Below are positions 45,282-54,701 of a stretch of 64,000 nucleotides of DNA, piece by piece (position 1 is the stretch's first letter; every line of letters starts with the position of its first letter). The notes under the pieces were generated by a model, which was not told the origin of the DNA, made no database searches, and was given only the letters and a program-made list of their open reading frames with translations. The translations under genes and the position numbers were made by a program. This DNA is from Phocaeicola plebeius DSM 17135 (GTDB lineage Bacteria > Bacteroidota > Bacteroidia > Bacteroidales > Bacteroidaceae). The stretch spans positions 62,001 to 126,000 of the forward strand of contig NZ_DS990131.1 of the NCBI RefSeq assembly GCF_000187895.1, given 5' to 3'.

Positions 45282-47987
45282 ATGACTTTGTACATCATTC
45301 TACTTTTTATCGCCTTGTGTGCCGGCATGGCCCTGTCGGTTTATGCCTTCGGTACCGGGGGCAAGCGCAAGCGTATCTTTCAGGACATCTATTTTTCCGT
45401 GGAGGAGACGAACGGTGTGGGTGTGCTCTATACCAAGACGGGCGAATATTCTGCTATCCTGAAAATAGAGAACCCCGTGCAAAAATACTGCGCGAACATC
45501 GACAGCTACTATGAGTTCACGCACCTTTTCACCGCCCTCGCACAGACGCTCGGCGAAGGATATGCCCTGCACAAACAGGACATCTTCGTCAGGAAACAGT
45601 TCGAGAACGAGACGGGCGACAAACACGAGTTCCTCTCGTCGGCCTACTTCCGCTACTTCAAGGGACGCAACTACACAGACAGCGTGTGTTACCTGACCAT
45701 CACACAGGAGGCGAAGAAGAGCCGACTGTTCTCGTTCGACAACAAGAAGTGGCGCGATTTTCTGGTCAAGATCCGCAAAGTGCATGACCAGCTGCACGAT
45801 GCCGGGGTACAGGCCAAGTTCCTGAACAAAGCCGAGGCGAGCGAATACGTGGACCGCTATTTCGCCATGAACTTCAAGGACCGGATCGTGTCGATGACCA
45901 ACTTCAAGGCAGACGACGAGACGGTCTCGATGGGCGACAAACGCTGCAAGGTATATAGTCTTGTCGATGTGGACTGCGCCGCACTGCCTTCACTGATAAG
46001 ACCTTATACCAATATAGAGGTCAATAACACGGATATGCCCGTGGACCTGCTGGCTGCCATTGACAGCATTCCGAGTGCGGAGGCTGTCATCTATAACCAG
46101 ATTGTCTTCCTGCCCAATCAGAAAAGGGAACTGGCCCTGCTGGACAAAAAGAAGAACCGGCACGCCAGTATTCCCAATCCGAGCAACCAGATGGCCGTGG
46201 AGGACATCAAGCGGGTACAGGAGGTCATCGCGCGGGAAAGCAAGCAGCTTGTGTACACCCATTTCAACCTGATTGTCGCCGTACCGACTGGTACGGACCT
46301 GCAAAAATGCACGAACCATTTGGAGAATGCTTTCGGACGTATGGGTATCCATATTTCCAAAAGGGCGTACAACCAGCTGGAACTGTTCGTAAACTCGTTT
46401 CCGGGTAACTGCTACGGCATGAACGAGGACTATGACCGCTTCCTGACGCTGGGTGACGCGGCGGTGTGCCTGATGTATAAGGAGCACATACAGCACAGCG
46501 AGGAAACGCCACTGAAGATTTACTATACCGACCGTCAGGGCGTGCCCGTGGCGATCGACATCACGGGAAAAGAGGGAAAAAACAAACTGACGGACAATTC
46601 CAATTTTTTCTGTCTGGGACCTTCGGGCAGCGGCAAGAGCTTCCACATGAACTCTGTCGTGCGCCAGTTGTACGAGCAGGGCACAGACGTGGTGATGGTC
46701 GATACGGGTAACAGCTACGAGGGCCTTTGTGAATACCTCGGCGGCAAGTACATTTCCTATACCGAGGAAAGACCGATTACGATGAACCCATTCCGCATCA
46801 ACCGGGCGGAGATGAACGTGGAGAAAACGGGCTTCCTGAAAAACCTCGTGCTGCTCATCTGGAAAGGCTCGCAGGGTACGGTCACGAAGACGGAGGACCG
46901 CCTGATAGAACAGGTCATCACGGAGTATTACGACACCTATTTCAACGGTTTCGACGGCTTCACGCCCCTGCAACGGGAGGATTTGCGTAAGGGGCTGCTC
47001 ATCGACGACCGTAACCATGCCGAGAGGCAGGACGAGAACGAAGAAGAGCGGACCGGGCGTATCGAGCGCATGATCGACGAGATGGAACGCCGCCGTAAGG
47101 AGTTGAAAGTGGAAGAGCTGTCGTTCAACTCGTTTTATGAGTTTTCCGTGCAGCGCATCCCCGACATCTGTACCGAGAACCACATTTCGGGCATCGACAT
47201 CTCGACGTACCGTTACATGATGAAGGACTTCTACCGGGGAGGCAATCATGAAAAGACGCTGAACGAGAACATGGACAGTTCACTGTTTGATGAGACGTTC
47301 ATCGTCTTCGAAATCGACAGTATAAAAGATGATCCTCTCCTGTTCCCTCTTGTCACGCTGATTATCATGGACGTATTCTTACAGAAGATGCGTATCAAGA
47401 AGAACCGTAAGGTGCTGGTCATCGAGGAAGCGTGGAAAGCTATTGCCAGCCCGCTCATGGCCGAATACATCAAGTTTATGTACAAGACGGCCCGTAAGTT
47501 CTGGGCTTCGGTCGGCGTGGTGACACAGGAGATACAGGACATCATCGGCAGCCCTATCGTCAAGGAAGCCATCATCAACAACTCGGACGTGGTGATGCTG
47601 CTCGACCAGAGCAAGTTCCGTGAGCGGTTCGATGAAATCAAGGCTATTCTCGGCCTTACCGACGTGGACTGCAAGAAGATATTCACCATCAACCGGCTGG
47701 AAAACAAGGAAGGGCGCAGTTTCTTCCGCGAGGTGTTCATCCGCCGGGGAACGACCAGCGGCGTGTACGGCGTAGAAGAACCAAGAGAATGTTACATGAC
47801 CTACACCACGGAGCGGGCGGAGAAAGAAGCCTTGAAACTCTATAAACGGGAACTGCGGTGCAGTCATCAGGAAGCTATTGAGGCGTACTGCCGGGACTGG
47901 AACGCCAGCGGTATCGGGAAGTCCCTGCCGTTCGCCCAAAAGGTCAACGAGGCCGGGCAGGTATTGAACCTTCATGTAAAACAATAA
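45282..47987 (+). CDS. TraG/VirB4-family conjugation ATPase
   Basis: 901 aa from the ATG at 45282; the upstream in-frame ATG at 45219 would place the terminator hairpin in the coding region. The N-terminus has two hydrophobic residue clusters (IILLFIALCAGMALSVYAFG). Walker A is LGPSGSGKSFHMNS (about residues 445-458), Walker B VLVIEEAWKAI (about 710-720), followed by WASVGVVTQEIQDIIGS and the arginine-rich IFTINRLENKEGRSFF. VirB4 energises pilus assembly and substrate transfer at the inner membrane base. It is the largest ATPase of the system and is intact. Confidence 0.93.
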   Translation: MTLYIILLFIALCAGMALSVYAFGTGGKRKRIFQDIYFSVEETNGVGVLYTKTGEYSAILKIENPVQKYCANIDSYYEFTHLFTALAQTLGEGYALHKQDIFVRKQFENETGDKHEFLSSAYFRYFKGRNYTDSVCYLTITQEAKKSRLFSFDNKKWRDFLVKIRKVHDQLHDAGVQAKFLNKAEASEYVDRYFAMNFKDRIVSMTNFKADDETVSMGDKRCKVYSLVDVDCAALPSLIRPYTNIEVNNTDMPVDLLAAIDSIPSAEAVIYNQIVFLPNQKRELALLDKKKNRHASIPNPSNQMAVEDIKRVQEVIARESKQLVYTHFNLIVAVPTGTDLQKCTNHLENAFGRMGIHISKRAYNQLELFVNSFPGNCYGMNEDYDRFLTLGDAAVCLMYKEHIQHSEETPLKIYYTDRQGVPVAIDITGKEGKNKLTDNSNFFCLGPSGSGKSFHMNSVVRQLYEQGTDVVMVDTGNSYEGLCEYLGGKYISYTEERPITMNPFRINRAEMNVEKTGFLKNLVLLIWKGSQGTVTKTEDRLIEQVITEYYDTYFNGFDGFTPLQREDLRKGLLIDDRNHAERQDENEEERTGRIERMIDEMERRRKELKVEELSFNSFYEFSVQRIPDICTENHISGIDISTYRYMMKDFYRGGNHEKTLNENMDSSLFDETFIVFEIDSIKDDPLLFPLVTLIIMDVFLQKMRIKKNRKVLVIEEAWKAIASPLMAEYIKFMYKTARKFWASVGVVTQEIQDIIGSPIVKEAIINNSDVVMLLDQSKFRERFDEIKAILGLTDVDCKKIFTINRLENKEGRSFFREVFIRRGTTSGVYGVEEPRECYMTYTTERAEKEALKLYKRELRCSHQEAIEAYCRDWNASGIGKSLPFAQKVNEAGQVLNLHVKQ

Positions 47988-48010
47988 CAATCAAATCATC
48001 AATTACAAAA

Positions 48011-48421
48011 ATGGAAAAGATAGACATTAGCCAAAGTGTAAAGACACTTGAGTTCGGGAGCAAATATGAAGCCCGTATCCAGCGGATATTCCGTGAGTTC
48101 GACATCAAGACCATCCGGGATTTGTGCCAATGGCCCGGAAAGGACTTGGTAAGGGTACGCGACATGGGAAGAAAAAGCATTGAGGAAATAGAGGATGTTC
48201 TGGAAAGATACAATCTCCGGTTGGGGATGCTCGGTAAAGAACTGGACGAATACGCCGGCATAGAAAATTCCGTACAGGACGAGGAAGAAGAGGCGAAGTG
48301 GGAACAGCGCAGGTACGAGATCGCCAAGGAGGTATTCATACATCACCGTCTGGTGGCAAATTCCGCCGTATATGAGGCCGACGGACTGATACGTGCACTA
48401 AGAGGCATGACGCACCGTTGA
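48011..48421 (+). CDS. Orphan RNA polymerase alpha C-terminal domain-like protein
   Basis: 136 aa. Residues about 10-75 match the alpha-CTD fold with its helix-hairpin-helix: IDISQSVKTLEFGSKYEARI, FDIKTIRDLCQWPGKDLVRVRDMGRKSIEEIEDVLERYNLRLGM. In real alpha the equivalent is L-T-VRSxNCL...GRKSLxEIxxxLxxxGLxLGM. The rest is an acidic helix and a HHRLVANSAVYEADGLIRALRG tail. It could contact DNA (UP elements) or sigma/regulators and so tune ICE transcription; no such function is shown. It lies between VirB4 and a secreted protein, 23 and 31 bp away. Confidence 0.8.
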   Translation: MEKIDISQSVKTLEFGSKYEARIQRIFREFDIKTIRDLCQWPGKDLVRVRDMGRKSIEEIEDVLERYNLRLGMLGKELDEYAGIENSVQDEEEEAKWEQRRYEIAKEVFIHHRLVANSAVYEADGLIRALRGMTHR

Positions 48422-48452
48422 CGGATATCTGTTTTTAACCGGAGAGGAATCC

Positions 48453-51002
48453 ATGATGAAACGGCTGTCACTTATCCTTATACTCCTGTCGCTCGCCGCC
48501 ATGCAGCGTGTTCACGCCCAGTATTACAGCGTGAACTACGACGCACGCACGGTAGCGGCAATGGCTACCGCTTTCGGTACGGAAGCCGTGGCGGAAAGCT
48601 ATTACCGGGAGCAGGTCGATGACATTCTCAAGCACTACAATGCGGCGGAAGTGGCCACGGCGGGGATTTTTGCCTCCAAGTTCTTGGAGCATAAAGCCTT
48701 TTCCGACCTCGGTATCTGGAATAGCAGTACGGAAAATTACTACTACCGCCGCATTTACCGCATGGTCTCGGAGAAAATCATGCCGAAGATATGGGTGGTG
48801 GCGAAACTGATGCTCCGCTCGCCTCAAACGGCTATCTACTGGGGCAGTTACCTGATGAAAATCTGCGACGAGACGAAAAGTCTGTGTATGCAGTTCGAGA
48901 GTGTAGTGACGAACAGCACGCTGGGCTTTTCGGACATCGTGTTTCTGGAAATCAACCGAAACATCGCTCCTCTGCTGAAACTCTCGGCAGTGGGCGACAT
49001 CGACTGGCAGCGTATGTTGGACGATCTCGCCAGCGTGCCGGGTAACTTTACCAAGGAGAACCTGCAGCACGACATCGACAACCTCTACAACATGGGTGTC
49101 GGTCTTGCCTCGGCAGGTATCGGAAATATCGGTGACGTCCTGCTGCAGACCAGTTCTTTCCATGATCTGATGGGCGGCAGGGTCAGCAAGGTCATCGACC
49201 TGTATGACCATTACGGTGCGCTCTTCGAGCAGGCGGAACATGACCTCGGAGGTCTGCTGATTGATATGGTGGGCGGAGAGGACAACGTGGCGGGACTGTT
49301 CGATTTCAGCAACTACGACCTTACCTCGTGGATGACAGATTATCTGGACAAGACAGCGGGAAACTACTACACGCAACGGTGGTATATCGCCCGTCGCGAG
49401 CAAGGGAGTATCGCCCTGTGCGATTACTACCCGCCGACGGACGACAACAGCATATTGAACGGCGGAGAGTGGACGCGTTTCGAGACGACCGATCCCGGCT
49501 TCTATCCCAATGCCTCGCAACGGGAGCAAGCGCTCGCCAATTCGGAACGGTACGCCGGTTGGTCGAGAAGCCGGGTTCAGCAGCTCAACAGCCAAAACGA
49601 CGGCTATACCTACACCATCGACTACTGGCAGAACGGTTACATCATCAGTCGGGGCGGCAAACAGACGAAGAAGGCATACGCTTACGAAATCCATGTGAAG
49701 AAAAGCTGGAACCGGGAGGAAATCATTTACGAGGAGGTGTTCGATTCCTATTCGATGGACCTGAACACGTTCAAGGCGCAACTCAATGCCCGCCTCTCGG
49801 AGTTCAACGACAACGAGGAGGGTTATACCTACTATATCGCTTCCGATGCGCGGAACTACTATCAGGCGACGGACGCTGCGAAGTTGCAAGGCTGCGAGAG
49901 CGTGACCATCAGTGTAACCTGCTCGGATGGGGCTACGCTCGGTCAGGGCACGACGCAGTACAAGTGCAGAAAGTGCGGCAAATCCCTGAACGCCCATTCA
50001 AAGGAGTGTGCCATGCAGACCACGGTTACGGAGAACGAATTGGACTTGTCCGAGTTGGACGCCATGCTGCAGGAGGCGGAGAACCAGGTGGCCGTCCTTC
50101 AGTCGCAAATCAATGCGTTGGAGAATGAGAATGCCGACCTGCTGAAAAAAATCGCCGAGGCGAGCGTGGAAGATGCGGCGGTGTACCGACAGCAGTACAA
50201 TGCGAACAAAACACAGATAGACCGCCTGAAAAGCGAGCTGTCCGAATGGCAGAAGAAACAACGGGAATACACCGACGCGAAAACCGAGGCGGCGGGCGAT
50301 AACGATGTGGCAACGGACGACTATTACCGCATACCGGCCATCATGCAGGACTGCAAGACGGCTTACAGCCTGTCGTGGCAGGACGGCGGGGCGTGGAACG
50401 GCTACACCTATGTCCGTAAGGCGACCATGCCTAACATCAACGGGGTCATCACGTTCAAGGCAACGGTCTCGATAGCCCGCAAACCGAAATATTTCCTCGG
50501 TATCAAGATACACCGTGCCATCGTGCAGATCAGTTGGGAACTGACCACGGAATATACCGACACGTATGTGGCTGACGTGCTGACACTCGACCCGAACCTG
50601 TCGGACGCGGAGAAAACGAAACTGGTGAACGACCGTATTGCGGAGATTGCACGGGAACACCCTTCGTGCAAAATCACGACGGAATACGCCCGTACCCCGC
50701 CATTGGAAGAGACTCCGACCGGGGAGGTGTACCATCTGCTGTGGTCGAGCGACCGGCTCGAAATCGCACGGGAAGTGGATTCCCGGATTACAAAAATCTA
50801 TGCCGACCTCGTGTCGCTGGAAAAGATGATGCATTATAAGCGGAGTATCATCGACGTGCTGAAGGACGTGCTGCCCGAACTGGACATGGACGAGGGACGC
50901 AGGCTGACGCTCGTGGAGGAATGCCACGAACGTTGGGTGGAGAATGCGCGAAACCTGCGGGACGGAAACGGCAAAGACAGCGGAAAGGAGGTGCGGCCAT
51001 GA
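48453..51002 (+). CDS. Large secreted ICE protein of unknown function
   Basis: 849 aa. Signal peptide (residues about 2-22, SLILILLSLAAMQRVHAQ). Residues 30-300 are helical, with SYLMKICDETKSLCMQFESVV. Residues about 330-500 are Tyr/Asp-rich. A Cys4-like knuckle CRKCGKSLNAHSKECA lies near 505-520, then a coiled coil (about 530-620, ENQVAVLQSQINALENENADLLKKI). The C-terminal 200 residues are mixed. I do not recognise a family. Its ATG-proximal position after VirB4 and before a VirB5-position protein, and its 4-nt overlap with that gene, suggest an exported mating-channel or surface component. It starts at 48453 or 48456. Confidence 0.72.
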   Translation: MMKRLSLILILLSLAAMQRVHAQYYSVNYDARTVAAMATAFGTEAVAESYYREQVDDILKHYNAAEVATAGIFASKFLEHKAFSDLGIWNSSTENYYYRRIYRMVSEKIMPKIWVVAKLMLRSPQTAIYWGSYLMKICDETKSLCMQFESVVTNSTLGFSDIVFLEINRNIAPLLKLSAVGDIDWQRMLDDLASVPGNFTKENLQHDIDNLYNMGVGLASAGIGNIGDVLLQTSSFHDLMGGRVSKVIDLYDHYGALFEQAEHDLGGLLIDMVGGEDNVAGLFDFSNYDLTSWMTDYLDKTAGNYYTQRWYIARREQGSIALCDYYPPTDDNSILNGGEWTRFETTDPGFYPNASQREQALANSERYAGWSRSRVQQLNSQNDGYTYTIDYWQNGYIISRGGKQTKKAYAYEIHVKKSWNREEIIYEEVFDSYSMDLNTFKAQLNARLSEFNDNEEGYTYYIASDARNYYQATDAAKLQGCESVTISVTCSDGATLGQGTTQYKCRKCGKSLNAHSKECAMQTTVTENELDLSELDAMLQEAENQVAVLQSQINALENENADLLKKIAEASVEDAAVYRQQYNANKTQIDRLKSELSEWQKKQREYTDAKTEAAGDNDVATDDYYRIPAIMQDCKTAYSLSWQDGGAWNGYTYVRKATMPNINGVITFKATVSIARKPKYFLGIKIHRAIVQISWELTTEYTDTYVADVLTLDPNLSDAEKTKLVNDRIAEIAREHPSCKITTEYARTPPLEETPTGEVYHLLWSSDRLEIAREVDSRITKIYADLVSLEKMMHYKRSIIDVLKDVLPELDMDEGRRLTLVEECHERWVENARNLRDGNGKDSGKEVRP

Positions 51003-51721
51003 AACGTGCCCTGTTGATGACAGTCGTGCTGCTGGTTCTCCTGCCCGGCATCGCCAAGGCGCAATGGACCTTCGACATCGTGTCGGTGGAAGCTTACATC
51101 AACGACCACAAGAAACAGCGGAGCCTGCTGCTGGCCCGCAGTACGCTGGAATACAGCAACAAGCTGCTGCACGAATACAGCCGCAAGGAGATCGGCGAGT
51201 ACAAGGAACTGAATGTGGACTTGGACCGCTACACCCGTGCCTTCGATGTCATCGACGTGATGTACCAGTCCTTGCGGACGGTACTGAACGTGAAAAGCAC
51301 TTATACGGCGGTCAGCGACCGTATCGGCGATTACAAGAGACTGTTGGAAGATTTCAACGAGAGAATCGTGAAACGGGGACGCATCGACCCCGGCGATGCG
51401 GTGATACTGGCCATCAACGAAAAGGCAATACGGGACATTGCCAACGACGGGGAGCAGCTCTACAAGTCAGTGAGCGACCTTGTGCTGTATGCCACCGGGG
51501 CGGCGGCCTGCTCGACCTCCGACCTGCTGCTGGTACTGGAAGCGGTGAACACGTCGCTGGACGACATCGAGCGACACCTGAACCGGGCGTATATCGAGAC
51601 ATGGCGGTACATACAGGTGCGTATCGGTTACTGGAAAGCGAAGATTTACCGTCCCAAGGTCAAGGAGATTATCGACGGAGCTTTCGGACGATGGCGCAAA
51701 GCGGGACGGCTGGATTATTAA
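50999..51721 (+). CDS. Secreted helical ICE protein (VirB5/TraI position)
   Basis: 240 aa from the ATG at 50999, overlapping the preceding stop by 4 nt. Signal peptide residues 1-22 (LLMTVVLLVLLPGIAKAQ). The mature part is almost all helical and charged, with YEYSNKLLHEYSRKEIG-like YSNKLLHEYSRKEIGEYKELN, and a central LYATGAAACSTSDLLLVLEAVN. A periplasmic helical protein between VirB4 and VirB6-like genes is where VirB5 homologues occur; the identity is inferred from position only. Confidence 0.7.
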   Translation: MKRALLMTVVLLVLLPGIAKAQWTFDIVSVEAYINDHKKQRSLLLARSTLEYSNKLLHEYSRKEIGEYKELNVDLDRYTRAFDVIDVMYQSLRTVLNVKSTYTAVSDRIGDYKRLLEDFNERIVKRGRIDPGDAVILAINEKAIRDIANDGEQLYKSVSDLVLYATGAAACSTSDLLLVLEAVNTSLDDIERHLNRAYIETWRYIQVRIGYWKAKIYRPKVKEIIDGAFGRWRKAGRLDY

Positions 51722-51927
51722 CGAACGATGAAAGGGAAAGGAGGCAGACTATCTACAAGTTGGGGGTTGACCTCCATGCCATCGACATCGAGCAGGAATA
51801 TTTTAAAGGACAGAAAAGGCATTTCGCCTTGAATGTCCGGAGAAATAGAAACAGAGAAAGAAATTTTAATACAAACAAGCCTATTGGGATTATAACCAAG
51901 GGATAAAGAGACATTTAGATTGATGCA

Positions 51928-52692
51928 ATGGAAAAGATTGTTTTTGCAAAAGACATTACGTTATATAAAGCCGACTGTCTTGAAGTAATGCCTTTTCTTC
52001 CGGAATCAAGTATCGACTTGGTTTTATGTGATCCCCCCTTTGGAATCACAGCTTCACAGTGGGATAAAATAATACCATTTCCGGAAATGTGGAAAGAGAT
52101 CAGGAGAGTCAGGAAAGAAAATGCACCTACGGTCTTATTTGGCAGCGAACCGTTCAGCAGCCTTCTACGCTGCGGCAATTTAGAGGAATTTAAATATGAC
52201 TGGGTTTGGGAAAAGTCAAAAGCAAGCAATTTTCTTCTCGCTAAAAAACAACCTCTAAAAGCACATGAGCTAATAAGTGTCTTTGGTAAAGGTAGAACCC
52301 CTTATTATCCCATCATGGAGGAAGGTGAGCCTTACGGGAATCGCACGAAGAGAGGGAGCAATTGGACAGGAATAGGCAAGGTACCCAATCCTACATTCAG
52401 GAATGAAAACAGAGGAACAAGGTATCCACGAAGTGTGATATACTTCAAAACAGCGGAATCAGAAGGCAAAACGATTCATGTCAACCAAAAGCCGATTGCA
52501 TTATTGCAGTATCTGATAAGAACATACACAAAGGAAGGAGATACTGTCCTTGATTTTGCATCGGGGAGCATGAGCACCGCAATTGCCTGTATCTATACGC
52601 ATAGAAAATGTATTTGCATTGAAAAAGACGAGACGCATTTCTCGCAGGGAGAGAAACGAGTCAGGAATGAGTACCAATATTTACGGCTTTGA
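51928..52692 (+). CDS. DNA methyltransferase (beta class), copy 1, inserted in the tra operon
   Basis: 254 aa. Motif IV DPPF in VLCDPPFGITASQWDKIIPF (about residues 34-53) precedes motif I VLDFASGSMSTAIAC (about 210-224), the beta-class order with the target domain between. DPPF fits an N6-adenine enzyme (N4-cytosine enzymes usually have SPPY). Its base composition is clearly more AT-rich than the flanking transfer genes, so it was probably acquired separately. No restriction nuclease lies next to it; protection of transferred DNA from host restriction is the likely benefit. Confidence 0.85.
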   Translation: MEKIVFAKDITLYKADCLEVMPFLPESSIDLVLCDPPFGITASQWDKIIPFPEMWKEIRRVRKENAPTVLFGSEPFSSLLRCGNLEEFKYDWVWEKSKASNFLLAKKQPLKAHELISVFGKGRTPYYPIMEEGEPYGNRTKRGSNWTGIGKVPNPTFRNENRGTRYPRSVIYFKTAESEGKTIHVNQKPIALLQYLIRTYTKEGDTVLDFASGSMSTAIACIYTHRKCICIEKDETHFSQGEKRVRNEYQYLRL

Positions 52693-52759
52693 AGCAGGCC
52701 CTCAAAGTATGACTATACGATATAAATAACTGTAAAATAATGAATAACCGGAAATTAAT

Positions 52760-53527
52760 ATGAACAGAACTCTCTTACTCATGGCGGTTGCAGCAGTTGC
52801 AACGAGCGGTGTCAAGGCGCAGTCGGTTACTTACAACCATGACTCGCCGAAACAGAACCAGATTACGGTCATGGAAACCGGTACGGGTGCTCTGTCGCCC
52901 GAACTTTACTACACGCTGCTGCACAACAAGTACAAGAAGTCGGCGGCAAGCAAGAACAAACTGTCGTTCCGCACGCTGGCGGGTGTGAACCTGTACAACC
53001 AGACAGACGAGGCGGAAGCCATTGACTCGGCTCTGGTCAAACGTGCCGAAATCGAGGCGCTGAATGTGGCCGACCGGCAGATTGACCTCGCATGGCTGGC
53101 CGAGGGCGATAAGATAAACGCTCAAATGGAGCGGTTTCAGCGCAACATAGACCGGATTCTCCTTGCCGGGGGCACGACGGACGACAAGGAGCGGTGGACG
53201 GAATACTATCATGTGTACCAGTGTGCCATCGACGCAACGAAGGACGCTTATATGCCCAATGCGCAACGAAAGAAAGAATACCTGCGGATCTACGAAGACG
53301 TGGTACGGCAGAACGAGATTCTGGTCGGCTACCTTGCCCGAAGACAGAACGCCACGGCCACGGACGGATTGCTGAACGCAACCGCCGACCGAACCTTGGA
53401 CAAAAGCAGCGTCGTCAGAAACGCCATGAGCCGCTGGAACGAATCGCGCCTTGCGGTGCGAGGTTCACAGTCGGACGGCGGTACTGGAACGGGCGACGGA
53501 GACGAGACGGTAAACAGAAGGAACTAA
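52760..53527 (+). CDS. DUF5045-like exported conjugation protein
   Basis: 255 aa. Signal peptide (residues 1-20, LLLMAVAAVATSGVKAQ). Characteristic stretches are NQITVMETGTGALSPELYYTLLHNKYKKSAA and ALNVADRQIDLAWLAEGDKINAQMERFQRNIDRIL, which I recall from DUF5045 proteins next to traJ in Bacteroides elements. The rest is helical with a Gly/Thr-rich tail. It starts a run of unbroken tra genes: traJ follows 13 bp later. Function within the mating apparatus is unknown. Confidence 0.78.
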   Translation: MNRTLLLMAVAAVATSGVKAQSVTYNHDSPKQNQITVMETGTGALSPELYYTLLHNKYKKSAASKNKLSFRTLAGVNLYNQTDEAEAIDSALVKRAEIEALNVADRQIDLAWLAEGDKINAQMERFQRNIDRILLAGGTTDDKERWTEYYHVYQCAIDATKDAYMPNAQRKKEYLRIYEDVVRQNEILVGYLARRQNATATDGLLNATADRTLDKSSVVRNAMSRWNESRLAVRGSQSDGGTGTGDGDETVNRRN

Positions 53528-53540
53528 AAGCATATAACCT

Positions 53541-54674
53541 ATGGCTGACGGAAATATTCTTTCGGATTTCGGTATCGACCTCTTGGAAGAGGAGATCGAC
53601 GACGTGATTTTTCAGACCAATGAGTTCCTGACCGACGCGACCTTTACCGGCTCGCAAGGTCCATTTTGGTGGATATTGCAGATGTGCATGGCGCTGGCCG
53701 CCCTGTTCGCTATCGTCATGGCGGCAGGCATGGCGTACAAAATGATGGTCAAGCACGAGCCTTTGGACGTGATGAAGCTCTTCAGACCGCTGGCCGTATC
53801 GCTCATTCTCTGCTGGTGGTATCCTCCGGCAGATACGGGCATGGCAAACAGCGGGAGCAACTGGTGCTTTTTAGATTTCCTCTCCTATATCCCGAACTGC
53901 GTCGGTTCGTACACACATGACCTGTACGAGGCCGAAGCCTCGCAAATCTCGGACAAGTTCGAGGAAGTGCAGGAGTTGATTTACGTGCGCGACACGATGT
54001 ACACTGCCCTGCAGGCACAAGCCGATGTCGCCCACACGGGTACGTCCGATCCCAACCTTATCGAGGCAACGATGGAACAGACGGGCGTAGACGAGGTGAC
54101 GAATATGGAGAAGGACGCAGCGAAGCTGTGGTTCACGTCGCTGACATCGGGTGTCATCGTGGGAATAGACAAAATCATCATGCTTATCGCCTTGGTGGTG
54201 TTCCGTATCGGTTGGTGGGCGACGATATATTGTCAGCAAATTCTTTTGGGAATGCTCACCGTATTCGGGCCTATCCAGTGGGCGTTCTCGCTCCTGCCCA
54301 AATGGGAAGGTGCGTGGGCGAAGTGGCTCACGAGGTATCTGACGGTACATTTCTACGGGGCGATGCTCTACTTCGTGGGCTTCTACGTACTGCTGCTGTT
54401 CGACATCGTGCTCTGCATACAGGTGGAGAACCTGACGGCGATAACGACAAGCGAGCAGACGATGGCGGCCTACCTGCAAAACTCCTTCTTCTCGGCGGGC
54501 TATCTGATGGCGGCAAGCATCGTGGCCCTGAAATGCCTGAACCTCGTCCCCGACCTTGCGGCATGGATGATACCGGAGGGTGACACGGCGTTCTCAACCC
54601 GAAACTTCGGCGAGGGTGTGGCACAACAGGCTAAAATGACGGCAACAGGCGCAATGGGTACGGTAATGAGATAA
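53541..54674 (+). CDS. traJ: TraJ conjugative transfer protein (VirB6-like)
   Basis: 377 aa with a short soluble N-terminus and about six to seven membrane segments: WWILQMCMALAALFAIVMAAGMAY (about 44-67), LAVSLILCWWYPP, IIMLIALVVFRIGWWATIYCQQILLGMLTVFGPIQWAFSLLP (about 215-255) and FYGAMLYFVGFYVLLLFDIVL. The GPIQWAFSLLPKWEGAWAKWL core is typical of TraJ. It is the inner-membrane channel component. traK follows 27 bp on. Confidence 0.92.
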   Translation: MADGNILSDFGIDLLEEEIDDVIFQTNEFLTDATFTGSQGPFWWILQMCMALAALFAIVMAAGMAYKMMVKHEPLDVMKLFRPLAVSLILCWWYPPADTGMANSGSNWCFLDFLSYIPNCVGSYTHDLYEAEASQISDKFEEVQELIYVRDTMYTALQAQADVAHTGTSDPNLIEATMEQTGVDEVTNMEKDAAKLWFTSLTSGVIVGIDKIIMLIALVVFRIGWWATIYCQQILLGMLTVFGPIQWAFSLLPKWEGAWAKWLTRYLTVHFYGAMLYFVGFYVLLLFDIVLCIQVENLTAITTSEQTMAAYLQNSFFSAGYLMAASIVALKCLNLVPDLAAWMIPEGDTAFSTRNFGEGVAQQAKMTATGAMGTVMR

Positions 54675-54701
54675 CAAAGTAACGATAAATATTCAAACAA
54701 A

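Noticed and set aside
45990-47249. 419-codon reverse frame
   Set aside because: Shadow of the VirB4 gene; no recognisable motif, while the forward frame has Walker A and B.
48468-49997. 509-codon open frame on the reverse strand
   Set aside because: Lies fully opposite the secreted 849-aa gene in GC-rich DNA; its translation is Arg/Val/Leu-rich without domains. The forward frame has a signal peptide and operon context.
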